This document shows positions 1-5,617 of a stretch of DNA of 5,777 bases, piece after piece. The notes under the pieces were generated by a model. The model ran no database searches. It was not told where the DNA came from and saw only the letters and a list, made by a program, of their open reading frames with translations. The position numbers and the translations under genes were made by a program. The stretch's first letter is position 1, and each line of letters opens with the position of its first letter. The stretch comes from a bacterium (GTDB lineage Bacteria; Bacillota; Clostridia; Oscillospirales; CAG-272), in assembly GCA_004558975.1 (NCBI GenBank), contig SFZB01000059.1, positions 1 to 5,777 on the forward strand, in the 5' to 3' direction.

Positions 1-728
1 CATTCTTTCATCTTCATGATATAGGTGGAGCTGGAAGAGTACCCCGCGCCCTTATCGTGCGTGAAGAGCAGGTAAATATCCCCGTTCACGTCCACGAAAG
101 GCTCGGCATCGATGGCGGCAAAATAACCGTCCGCCCAGGTGGTGCCTTCCCCGTGCGCTTCATAGAGCGGATGATCTTTCGGCATCTTCGAGAAGTCGAT
201 GAGCGGCTCCGAAATGCTGCCCCATTCGGTGAAGGGCCCCATCGGAGAAGTTGAGGTGGCGAGTGAGATGTAATGCGTCTTGTATTCCGAGACGCTCTTC
301 GACGTCGCGCTGTAATACATATAGTACACGCCGTCCTCGGCATCATAGTGAACGGCGGGCGCCCAGAAGTTCATGTACGCCCAGAACGTGTCGAGGTCGG
401 GGCGGAACACGGCGCCGAGATACTGCCAGTTGGTCATATCCCGCGTGCGCCATGCGTTGACGGTGGAGGTCGCCGTGATATACGCGTAATAGTACCCGGT
501 GTCCTCCTTCACCTGCCCGTTCTCATCGAGCGCTTCCGGCACCCAGATGAGCGACGGGTCGGCGCCCTGCATGGTTTCTACGTTCCCGTAGAAAAGAGAG
601 GTATCAAATTCCTTGATGTCCTCACCGTAAGAGACGTACTCGAGTTTATCGCCGCCGGAGCACCCGGTGAGGGCGAGCGGCAGGAGCATACAGAGGAGGA
701 CGGTCAGTGCCAGCAGTTTCTGTTTCAT
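1..728 (-). CDS. Glycoside hydrolase family 43 lipoprotein, C-terminus beyond window
   Basis: The N-terminal 242 residues are visible; the gene continues past the left edge. Residues 1-23 are a lipoprotein signal peptide: a short KQK n-region, a hydrophobic stretch, and the lipobox LTGC with Cys23 as the lipidated residue, so the enzyme should sit on the outer face of the membrane. The rest looks like a five-bladed GH43 domain. ADPSLIW near residue 56 supplies the likely general base Asp57. FWAPAVHY (121-128) and the following YYMYYSAT match the blade-2 WAP motif. ATSTSPMGPF (157-166) is typical of the family. AAIDAEPFVDVNGDIYLLF (204-222) carries the likely pKa-modulating Asp207. The general-acid Glu would lie outside the window. 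The family includes arabinanases, beta-xylosidases and arabinofuranosidases, and I cannot choose among them. The start is well supported by an AGGAGGGG site 4 bases upstream, and the gene is the last visible one of the operon. Confidence 0.88.
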   Translation of the reverse strand, partial: MKQKLLALTVLLCMLLPLALTGCSGGDKLEYVSYGEDIKEFDTSLFYGNVETMQGADPSLIWVPEALDENGQVKEDTGYYYAYITATSTVNAWRTRDMTNWQYLGAVFRPDLDTFWAYMNFWAPAVHYDAEDGVYYMYYSATSKSVSEYKTHYISLATSTSPMGPFTEWGSISEPLIDFSKMPKDHPLYEAHGEGTTWADGYFAAIDAEPFVDVNGDIYLLFTHDKGAGYSSSSTYIMKMKE

Positions 729-742
729 CTTTCCCCTCCTCA
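729..742 (-). promoter_or_regulatory. Ribosome binding site overlapping the upstream stop codon
   Basis: On the minus strand the junction reads TGAGGAGGGGAAAGATG. The TGA that ends the GLUG lipoprotein gene shares bases with the Shine-Dalgarno sequence for the GH43 gene, and 11 bases separate the two coding regions. A ribosome finishing the first gene would be placed on the next start, so the two lipoproteins are probably made in a coupled way. Confidence 0.8.
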
Positions 743-2182
743 TATATTTCCGTCATCGGTGATGTGTGTGATGACTGTTGTTTTCCGGTTATTGTCAGCC
801 CCCACGACGAGGTCTTCCCCGGCTCCGTCCTTCAGCCCCGCCTCACGGTAGGTGATCGTGATGTCGAAGCCATCGGTCGCCTGGCTCGTAATGACGGCGA
901 CGATGCCGCCGACCTGCGAGGTTCCCGAAAGCGTCCCGGTGTTCGAGACGTTCGTCAGACGGTGTACGGCGCCCGCCGCTCCTTTATGGAACAGTCCGAC
1001 AATGCCGCCGACGCCCGTATTTGCCGTGATATTGCCCGTGTTCACCGTATCGGTGACGGTGATAGCGGGAGAACCCGCCCCGGTGGCGCTGGAGTTATGG
1101 ACGTATCCGACGACCCCCGCGGCGTAGTTGCCCGTGGTCGTCACGTTGCCCCTGTTCTCACAGCCCGTGACCGTGAGACTGCCGAGCGCACGCCCGACAA
1201 AACCGCCGGCATTGGACGAAGCCGTCACGTTGACCGTTGCTTCGTTGACGCATCTCTCGAGCGTCGTGCCCCTGCCGCTCGCCCATTGGACAAGACCGAC
1301 AAAGCCGCCCGCATACATATTGCCCGCGGTCAGGTTGACTTGCCCCGCGACCGTGAGATCTCTCACCGTTGCACCGTTGGAATAACCGATGAGCCCGATG
1401 CCCTTGACACCGGTCAGATTGAGATACACGGTATGACCGTTCCCTTCCATCGTACCGGCGAACGCCTTATCCGACGCATTCCCGATCATGACGTCGACCG
1501 GCGCCTCGGGGGAGCCGATATCCGCGTCAATGATGACGCGGCGACCGCGGAAGTCCGTGCCGCCATTGACGAGAGCGGCAAACGCGCGATATTCATCAAT
1601 CGTGGTGATCCGCAGGGTCGTATCCCGGAAGCGGGCGGTGATGCGGACGTCATGCGGCGGCATACGAAACGTGACCTGCGTCGCCTCCGCCGCCTGTCCG
1701 CGATAGATCTCCGCCCCGTTCACGGTCAGACTGCGCTCGATGAGCGTGTAATCGGCCTCGGGCGTGACGGTCAATGTAACGGTTTCGCCGTACATGGCTT
1801 CTGTCTTGTCCGCCGTGACGGTACCGCCGACGAGCGCGGTGTCCACGGTGATCTGACTGACGATGGGGCGGACGGTCGCCGCCACTTTCACGTCGCCCGC
1901 AGGCATCGTGAATTGCGACCCCTCAATCGCCTCACCGTTGACCGTGATGCTCTCGCGCTCATAGCCCGTAGCGGGGACAAGATTGACGTAGAGGATATCG
2001 CCCTCGGCGGCGCGCTTCACCTTTTCGCCTTTGCGCGTCACATAGAGCGTCCCGTTTTCCACCGTCTCCCCGGTGATATTGTAGTTCAGGCGTTCATCGT
2101 CCCAGCTGTATTTCGCACCGCACCCCGCGAGGAGCAGGACGAGACATAGCAGGAGCATTGTCCATAACAGGTGTTTTTTCAT
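740..2182 (-). CDS. Lipoprotein with two InlB-like domains and GLUG-repeat beta-helix
   Basis: This 480-residue exported protein has no recognisable enzyme motif. Residues 1-21 form a type II signal peptide with lipobox LAGC (Cys21). Two beta-rich modules follow, at about 41-104 and 107-186. Each has the pattern G.TLYV or GGTV, then GD/GETV, VNG, and a closing MPAGDVKVAA or MPPHDVRITA, which matches divergent InlB B-repeat (Flg_new-like) domains. Residues 190-285 (ITTIDEYRAFAALVNGGTDF, then GTMEGNGHTV) are the usual lead-in to GLUG repeats. Five GLUG-like units follow, marked by GGFVG, GGFVG, AGVVG, GGIVG and GGIVA. Such proteins are generally surface adhesins or parts of larger cell-wall proteins; here there is no LPXTG or dockerin, only the lipid anchor. 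A role in holding glycan or another surface partner for the adjacent GH43 is inferred. GGGAGG lies 5 bases before the ATG, and the gene starts 10 bases after the preceding stop. Confidence 0.85.
   Translation of the reverse strand: MKKHLLWTMLLLCLVLLLAGCGAKYSWDDERLNYNITGETVENGTLYVTRKGEKVKRAAEGDILYVNLVPATGYERESITVNGEAIEGSQFTMPAGDVKVAATVRPIVSQITVDTALVGGTVTADKTEAMYGETVTLTVTPEADYTLIERSLTVNGAEIYRGQAAEATQVTFRMPPHDVRITARFRDTTLRITTIDEYRAFAALVNGGTDFRGRRVIIDADIGSPEAPVDVMIGNASDKAFAGTMEGNGHTVYLNLTGVKGIGLIGYSNGATVRDLTVAGQVNLTAGNMYAGGFVGLVQWASGRGTTLERCVNEATVNVTASSNAGGFVGRALGSLTVTGCENRGNVTTTGNYAAGVVGYVHNSSATGAGSPAITVTDTVNTGNITANTGVGGIVGLFHKGAAGAVHRLTNVSNTGTLSGTSQVGGIVAVITSQATDGFDITITYREAGLKDGAGEDLVVGADNNRKTTVITHITDDGNI
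885..1324 (-). repeat. Five GLUG-like protein repeats
   Basis: Residues about 287-433 hold five units with the signature small-G-[FIV]-V-[GA] at 292, 326, 355, 392 and 425. The spacings are 34, 29, 37 and 33 residues. Most units also contain a C.N or V.N.G element (CVNEATV, CENRGNV, TVNTGNI, VSNTGTL) followed by a Thr-rich strand. This is the expected layout of a right-handed beta-helix with about one to two turns per unit. The last unit ends in A in place of G and probably caps the helix. Confidence 0.75.
1629..2062 (-). repeat. Tandem pair of InlB-like beta modules
   Basis: Protein residues about 41-185 of the lipoprotein hold two diverged copies of one module. Each copy ends with the same logic: a hydrophobic strand, VNG, a short linker, FTMPAGDV or FRMPPHDV, then an alternating strand ending KVAATV or RITARF. 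The copies share the pattern but little identity, so they are an old duplication and not a recent DNA repeat. Confidence 0.65.
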
Positions 2183-2192
2183 AGCGCCTCCC

Positions 2193-3182
2193 TTATGATT
2201 GTTTCACACGCAGGACGACCTTGCCGGTGTTCTCGTAGCGTTCGAGGATGCCATGCGCTTCGTCCACTTCGGAAATATCCAGTACCCGATAGACGGACGG
2301 CTTCAGCGTCCCATCCTCGAACCAGTGCCACATATTGTCGCGGAGAGCCGTCAGCAACTCGTGCTTTTCTTCGTTCGAGCGTCGGCGGAGCATACTGCCG
2401 ACGAGGTGCAGTCCCCGCGTCAGGAGCGGACGGAGTTTAATCTCCGTCGTGATGCCCGCGAGCGTCGAGATGACGACCCAGTAGCCGCCCGCCGCCATGA
2501 AAGGCATCGCATCGCCGAGGTCTTTGCCTGCGAGGCAGTCCATGCAGACGTTCACCGGGTGCCCCTCGCGCTCCAGTCTCGCGAACGCGTCGGGGATACT
2601 CTCTTCTTCCTGGATGATGATCTCATCGGCGCCGAGGTTTTTGATTTTCTCTGCCGCGGCGCGCGTCTGTACGCTCGTCACGACGTAAGCGCCGTTGAGC
2701 TTCCCCATCGGGATTGCCGCGCTGGCGAGCCCGCTCGCCCCGGCGGCAACGTACAGCACCTGACCGGCGGTGAGGTGCCCCTCGACGAAGAGGTTCAGGT
2801 AACTGGTCGTATAGGCTTCGGGGAGCGTAGAGGCTTCCTCCATGCTCATTCCCTTCGGCACCGGCAGGAGCAGTTGGTACGGCAGGGCGATGCGCTCCGC
2901 ATACGCGCCGCCGCCCACGAGGGCGCAGACGCTGTCCCCGATGTGATACCCGCTCTCGCGCTCCGCGGTCTTGCCCATCGCGACGATTCTTCCAGCGAGC
3001 TCGAGCCCCGGCCACTGCGGCCAGCCGGCGGGCGACGGATACGTCCCCTGCCGCTGTAAGAGGTCGGCGCGGTTCAGCGCGGCGGCATAGATCTCGACGA
3101 TGACGCCCTCGTCCGTGAGGACGGGTTCCCCGACGTCGCTCCAGACAAACTGTTTGTCGGCATCGATCAGCATGGCTTTCAT
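2193..3182 (-). CDS. PIG3-type NAD(P)H:quinone oxidoreductase (zinc-free MDR)
   Basis: This 329-residue protein belongs to the medium-chain dehydrogenase/reductase superfamily. The clearest PIG3 (TP53I3-like) signature is ALNRADLLQRQGTYP at 35-49, followed by PGLELAG (58-64) and GDSVCALVGGGAYAE (82-96). The nucleotide-binding fold starts at about 142 with YVAAGASGLASAAI. The C-terminal block LVGSMLRRRSNEEK (260-273) and the ending EAHGILERYENTGKVVLRV are also typical. There is no cysteine cluster for structural zinc, as expected for quinone reductases, which use NAD(P)H to reduce quinones or enones in the cytoplasm. Full length for the family. One oddity is the dinucleotide loop: the usual GASG[VI]GT.AIQLAK reads GASGLASAAIPMGK, so the second Gly and the Gln are replaced. 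The start overlaps the previous stop as ATGA, with AAGGAG upstream. The real substrate in this operon is unknown. Confidence 0.88.
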   Translation of the reverse strand: MKAMLIDADKQFVWSDVGEPVLTDEGVIVEIYAAALNRADLLQRQGTYPSPAGWPQWPGLELAGRIVAMGKTAERESGYHIGDSVCALVGGGAYAERIALPYQLLLPVPKGMSMEEASTLPEAYTTSYLNLFVEGHLTAGQVLYVAAGASGLASAAIPMGKLNGAYVVTSVQTRAAAEKIKNLGADEIIIQEEESIPDAFARLEREGHPVNVCMDCLAGKDLGDAMPFMAAGGYWVVISTLAGITTEIKLRPLLTRGLHLVGSMLRRRSNEEKHELLTALRDNMWHWFEDGTLKPSVYRVLDISEVDEAHGILERYENTGKVVLRVKQS

Positions 3183-4330
3183 TTCGTTTCTCCTTCTTCT
3201 TCCGTGGCGTTACTTGCCGCGGACACGGTTTTCTTGATTTTGCTTCGTTTCGGGAATTGTATGTTGCTCACGCACACGGCGACGGCAACGAGGGCAAAGG
3301 CGGCGGCGTGCTGCCATGTCAGATGCGTCCCCAGCGGCAACAGCACGCTGACGAGCGCCGCGAACAGCGGCTCCGCCATCTTGATGATAAAGAGCTTTGA
3401 GAGGGCGTATTTCTGTACGACGTAGTACCACAGCCCGTAGCTGACGACCGTCGCCGCGACGATATACAGCATGACGAGCGCGGCGCGCCAGCCGAACGAG
3501 GTGATCCGCCCCCCGAGGGCAAGCCCGAGCACGGTCAGGAACAGACCGCCCATGAGCTGCGAGTACCCCGTGACGGTCACGGCGGGGACGTCGTGAAAAC
3601 TCTTCTTAAAGACGATGTTGGAGATCACGGTGCAGAAGCTCGCGCCGATGACGAGCGCCGTCCCGAGACCGAACGTGATCTTAAAGGAATCCAGATTGAT
3701 GACCAGCACCGAGGCAACCCCGCACACGGCGCCGATGATCTTCCCCGGCGTCAATCGGTCGTCACGGAAGAACAGGAACGAGAAGCACACGAACACGAGC
3801 ACGCCCGACTGCTTGAGGAGCGCCGTCTTGGAGCTGTCGATCTGCCCGAGGCTGATATAAGTGCAGGCATAATGAAGTACCACGGCGAACAGGGCGACGA
3901 GCGCGGTCGGGAGCCACTTCTTCGGTTGCCGGAGGAGGTACGTCCGCCTCGTCGCGAGGCAGAACGCCGAGAGGAGCGCGCCGCTCACAAGGAACCGCAC
4001 CCCGGCGAAAAGGACTAGGTTCGGGTAGAACGACGTGTCGATCTCGAACACCTTGTACCCGTATTTGACGAACGGGAACAGCGACCCCCAGAGGAGCATG
4101 ACGATGAGCCCGAGCCCGACTGCCGTCAGCGTGGCTCTGCGATTCCCGCCCCCGGCGGATTCTGCGCCCGTTTGGGTGGTGCCGGCGGTGCTGTCCGGCT
4201 GACCTGCCTGCGGTATGACCGCTTGTGTCGTTTGGATGGAATGCGTCACCGTGTCAGTCCCTCGGCCCGTCACCGCGCGTGGCAGGGCGTCTGCCGCCGG
4301 CACCGGTTTCAATGACGACTTTTCCGTCAA
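3179..4330 (-). CDS. EamA/DMT-superfamily transporter, ten membrane helices
   Basis: This is a drug/metabolite transporter superfamily membrane protein. From the TTG at 4330 it would be 383 residues. About ten hydrophobic segments can be placed, beginning near 67, 102, 140, 166, 198, 220, 250, 280, 310 and 340. The first has the family motif LLWGSLFPFVKYGY, and the fold is two EamA halves of five helices. The C-terminus is a short charged cytoplasmic tail. The family exports or exchanges amino acids, nucleotide sugars, drugs and other small metabolites; nothing here fixes the substrate. The first 66 residues are an unusual polar, Thr/Gln/Ala-rich extension with no ATG. TTG at 4330 has no good ribosome site, while GTG at 4249 (residue 28) follows a GAGGG about 9 bases upstream and may be the true start, giving about 356 residues. 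The stop overlaps the start of the PIG3-type gene by 4 bp. Confidence 0.85.
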   Translation of the reverse strand: MTEKSSLKPVPAADALPRAVTGRGTDTVTHSIQTTQAVIPQAGQPDSTAGTTQTGAESAGGGNRRATLTAVGLGLIVMLLWGSLFPFVKYGYKVFEIDTSFYPNLVLFAGVRFLVSGALLSAFCLATRRTYLLRQPKKWLPTALVALFAVVLHYACTYISLGQIDSSKTALLKQSGVLVFVCFSFLFFRDDRLTPGKIIGAVCGVASVLVINLDSFKITFGLGTALVIGASFCTVISNIVFKKSFHDVPAVTVTGYSQLMGGLFLTVLGLALGGRITSFGWRAALVMLYIVAATVVSYGLWYYVVQKYALSKLFIIKMAEPLFAALVSVLLPLGTHLTWQHAAAFALVAVAVCVSNIQFPKRSKIKKTVSAASNATEEEGETK

Positions 4331-4340
4331 TTATTTTCAA
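4254..4340 (-). other. Possible 28-codon leader ORF ahead of the transporter
   Basis: A TTG at 4340 opens a frame encoding LKIIDGKVVIETGAGG and ending in TGA at 4254-4256. It has a better placed ribosome site (AAGAGG, 9 bases upstream) than the TTG start of the transporter, and it ends 4 bases before the alternative GTG start at 4249. That would allow coupled translation. Against it, the transporter frame across the same bases has higher third-position GC (about 21 of 28 codons versus 17 of 28), which favours the transporter frame as the coding one. Treat as a hypothesis only. Confidence 0.2.
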
Positions 4341-4370
4341 TTCAATTATCCTCTTTTCGCGTTTCGTTTG

Positions 4371-5420
4371 TCAATCACCCGACACGCGGGCAGTGATGGA
4401 AGCGTTGGCATTCATTTCCTCCGCCGTGTAACCGCACGCCTCGAGGGTCAGTTTCTGTAGCAGGTATTCATGGGTGAAATCGACGTCGTAGGGGATCCTC
4501 CCCTCCACCATGTACACGAAATCGTGCATCATGACGTCGTACCGCCCGACTTCGGGGACGTCTACCGTGTGGTAGCGGTCTTTCCACGGCTCCTGCTCGG
4601 CCAGCATGGTCTCCCGGATGTGCATGGGGGATTCCAGGGGGCTTACCGAAATGGTGCCGCGTTCCCCGTAGACCGTGAACTCGCGGAGCCCCCAGCCGTT
4701 GACCTCGCAGGAGGAGACACGCACGGTCGCGATCCCGTCGGGATAGGTCAGAACCGCGAGAGAGGTATCTTCAAAATGGATGCCTCCGTCGCCCGACTCG
4801 GTGTGGAAAGCGGTCAGATCCGCGGGGACTCCTTTGACCTGCATACAGAGGTCGATAAGATGCCCGCCGAAGATGTACATGACCGGCGCCTTGACGCCGT
4901 AACCGATGAGCTGCCGCTCGAACCAATCGGGGTGTTTGGTGCACATCTCCGCCGTGATGTTGTAGATACGCCCGAGCGCCCCGTCGCGGACGCGCTCCAG
5001 AACGTAACGCACACCGGCGTTGTAGCGGTACATATACCCGGTCTGAAAGACGAGGTGTTTCTCCCGCATGACATCAAGGAACGTGCGATAGAACGAAAGG
5101 TCGATACCGGCGGGCTTATCCATGTGGATATGGAGCCCGGCTTCCGCACAGCGGAGCGCCGTCGGTACAAGCTCGGGGACGGAGGCTTCGACCATCGCGG
5201 CGCGGATACCCGAAGCGAGAAGGCGCTCCTCGCTCATCACAGGGATGTCACCGTAGACATCGGGATTCTCCCGCAGCCGTTTTTCCCGCACCGCGTCATC
5301 CGGCTCACAAAGTCCGACGATCTCCACGTCCTCACGCGCTTTCAGCGCGCTGATGGCTGCCGCCGCATGATTGTGCCCGATGCCGAAGATACCGATGCGA
5401 AGTTTTCCGTTTTCCGCCAT
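4371..5420 (-). CDS. Gfo/Idh/MocA-family sugar oxidoreductase
   Basis: This 349-residue cytoplasmic protein has the two-domain Gfo/Idh/MocA fold. The N-terminal Rossmann domain opens with LRIGIFGIGHNHA (7-19), a GxGxxH variant of the dinucleotide loop. VGLCEPD (35-41) ends strand 2 with an acidic residue (Glu39), which usually means NAD(H) preference. HMDKPAG (99-105) is the family EKP motif as DKP, with Lys102 as the likely catalytic lysine. GGHLIDL (185-191) gives the His187/Asp190 pair expected in the active site. Relatives oxidise or reduce sugars and cyclitols, often at a ring hydroxyl; the exact substrate is not readable. It is first in the operon, 49 bases below the predicted transcription start. 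An in-frame ATG at 5471 exists, but it has no ribosome site and lies at the predicted start of transcription, so I chose the ATG at 5420, which follows AGAGG by 8 bases. Confidence 0.88.
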   Translation of the reverse strand: MAENGKLRIGIFGIGHNHAAAAISALKAREDVEIVGLCEPDDAVREKRLRENPDVYGDIPVMSEERLLASGIRAAMVEASVPELVPTALRCAEAGLHIHMDKPAGIDLSFYRTFLDVMREKHLVFQTGYMYRYNAGVRYVLERVRDGALGRIYNITAEMCTKHPDWFERQLIGYGVKAPVMYIFGGHLIDLCMQVKGVPADLTAFHTESGDGGIHFEDTSLAVLTYPDGIATVRVSSCEVNGWGLREFTVYGERGTISVSPLESPMHIRETMLAEQEPWKDRYHTVDVPEVGRYDVMMHDFVYMVEGRIPYDVDFTHEYLLQKLTLEACGYTAEEMNANASITARVSGD

Positions 5421-5428
5421 GATTCTGT

Positions 5429-5433
5429 CCTCT
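5429..5433 (-). promoter_or_regulatory. Ribosome site fixing the oxidoreductase start
   Basis: AGAGG stands 8 bases before the ATG at 5418-5420. The upstream ATG at 5469-5471 has only CCCCCTATAATAAAA before it, with no Shine-Dalgarno match. This site decides the start in favour of the shorter protein, which begins MAENGKLRIGIFG. Confidence 0.75.
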
Positions 5434-5445
5434 CGAAATGGTGCA

Positions 5446-5462
5446 GGCGCGCGGGCGCGCCC
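5446..5462 (-). promoter_or_regulatory. GC-only hairpin / palindrome in operon leader
   Basis: The minus strand reads GGGCGCGCCCGCGCGCC. As RNA it can form a six-pair all-GC stem, GGCGCG with CGCGCC, around a CCCG loop. The same stretch also contains the perfect 12-bp DNA palindrome CGGGCGCGCCCG at 5452-5463. It lies just below the predicted transcription start and about 12 bases above the ribosome site. It could stabilise the 5' end, slow elongation or be an operator; no U-run follows, so it is not an intrinsic terminator. Confidence 0.5.
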
Positions 5463-5475
5463 GTTTGACATTTTT

Positions 5476-5505
5476 ATTATAGGGGGATGCCTAAAAATCT
5501 GTAAA
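5476..5505 (-). promoter_or_regulatory. Sigma-A-type promoter of the five-gene operon
   Basis: On the minus strand TTTACA (5500-5505, five of six matches to TTGACA) is followed after 18 bp by a perfect TATAAT (5476-5481). The predicted transcription start is near G5469, giving a leader of about 49 bases before the oxidoreductase ATG. No other convincing promoter was seen inside the operon. Confidence 0.75.
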
Positions 5506-5511
5506 TGCCTA

Positions 5512-5537
5512 TTATGATATTTTTATCCGTTATGATA
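5512..5537. repeat. Direct repeat TTATGATA x2, likely operator
   Basis: TTATGATA occurs at 5512-5519 and again at 5530-5537, 18 bp start to start. The first copy is 6 bp upstream of the -35 box of the operon promoter. Two direct half-sites about two helical turns apart next to a -35 box is the classical arrangement for an AraC-family activator. The region is AT-rich, so chance similarity is possible. Confidence 0.45.
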
Positions 5538-5550
5538 CTTAACCCGTGTT

Positions 5551-5578
5551 AAAATAGCGTTAAAAAATCAAAATAGCG
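5551..5578. repeat. Direct repeat AAAATAGCG x2, likely operator
   Basis: AAAATAGCG occurs at 5551-5559 and 5570-5578, 19 bp start to start, each followed by GTT or GGTT. The second copy ends one base before the -35 box of the araC-type promoter. The GC-containing core makes chance less likely than for a plain AT repeat. It is a candidate autoregulatory site for the adjacent regulator. Confidence 0.5.
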
Positions 5579-5579
5579 G

Positions 5580-5608
5580 TTGAATTTTTGTATAAAATGC
5601 TTTATAAT
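5580..5608 (+). promoter_or_regulatory. Promoter of the divergent AraC-type gene
   Basis: TTGAAT (5580-5585, four of six to consensus) and a perfect TATAAT (5603-5608) are separated by 17 bp. Transcription should start near A5615 or A5618, which is within three bases of the regulator's ATG. Confidence 0.65.
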
Positions 5609-5617
5609 AACCTCACT

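Noticed and set aside
273..851. 192-codon plus-strand open frame opposite GH43
   Set aside because: It crosses the junction between the two lipoprotein genes and shows no domain, promoter or ribosome site.
707..2149. 480-codon open frame on the plus strand opposite the GLUG lipoprotein gene
   Set aside because: It mirrors the real gene and results from GC-rich codon use. Its translation is rich in Arg, Asp and His with no domain pattern, and it has no signal peptide or ribosome site.
2199..3059. 286-codon plus-strand open frame opposite the PIG3-type gene
   Set aside because: It is an antisense shadow of a gene with strong motif support, and its product has no recognisable pattern.
4331..4370. 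Possible terminator or internal promoter between the oxidoreductase and transporter genes
   Set aside because: The 40-bp gap is AT-rich but has no stem followed by a U-run and no paired -35/-10 boxes that I would trust.
5452..5463. Palindrome considered as an intrinsic terminator or restriction-type repeat element
   Set aside because: There is no downstream U-run on either strand and no second copy in the window.
4470..5468. 332-codon plus-strand open frame opposite the Gfo/Idh/MocA gene
   Set aside because: The minus strand carries clear family motifs through the whole stretch. The plus-strand product has a low-quality, His/Asp/Arg-rich composition.
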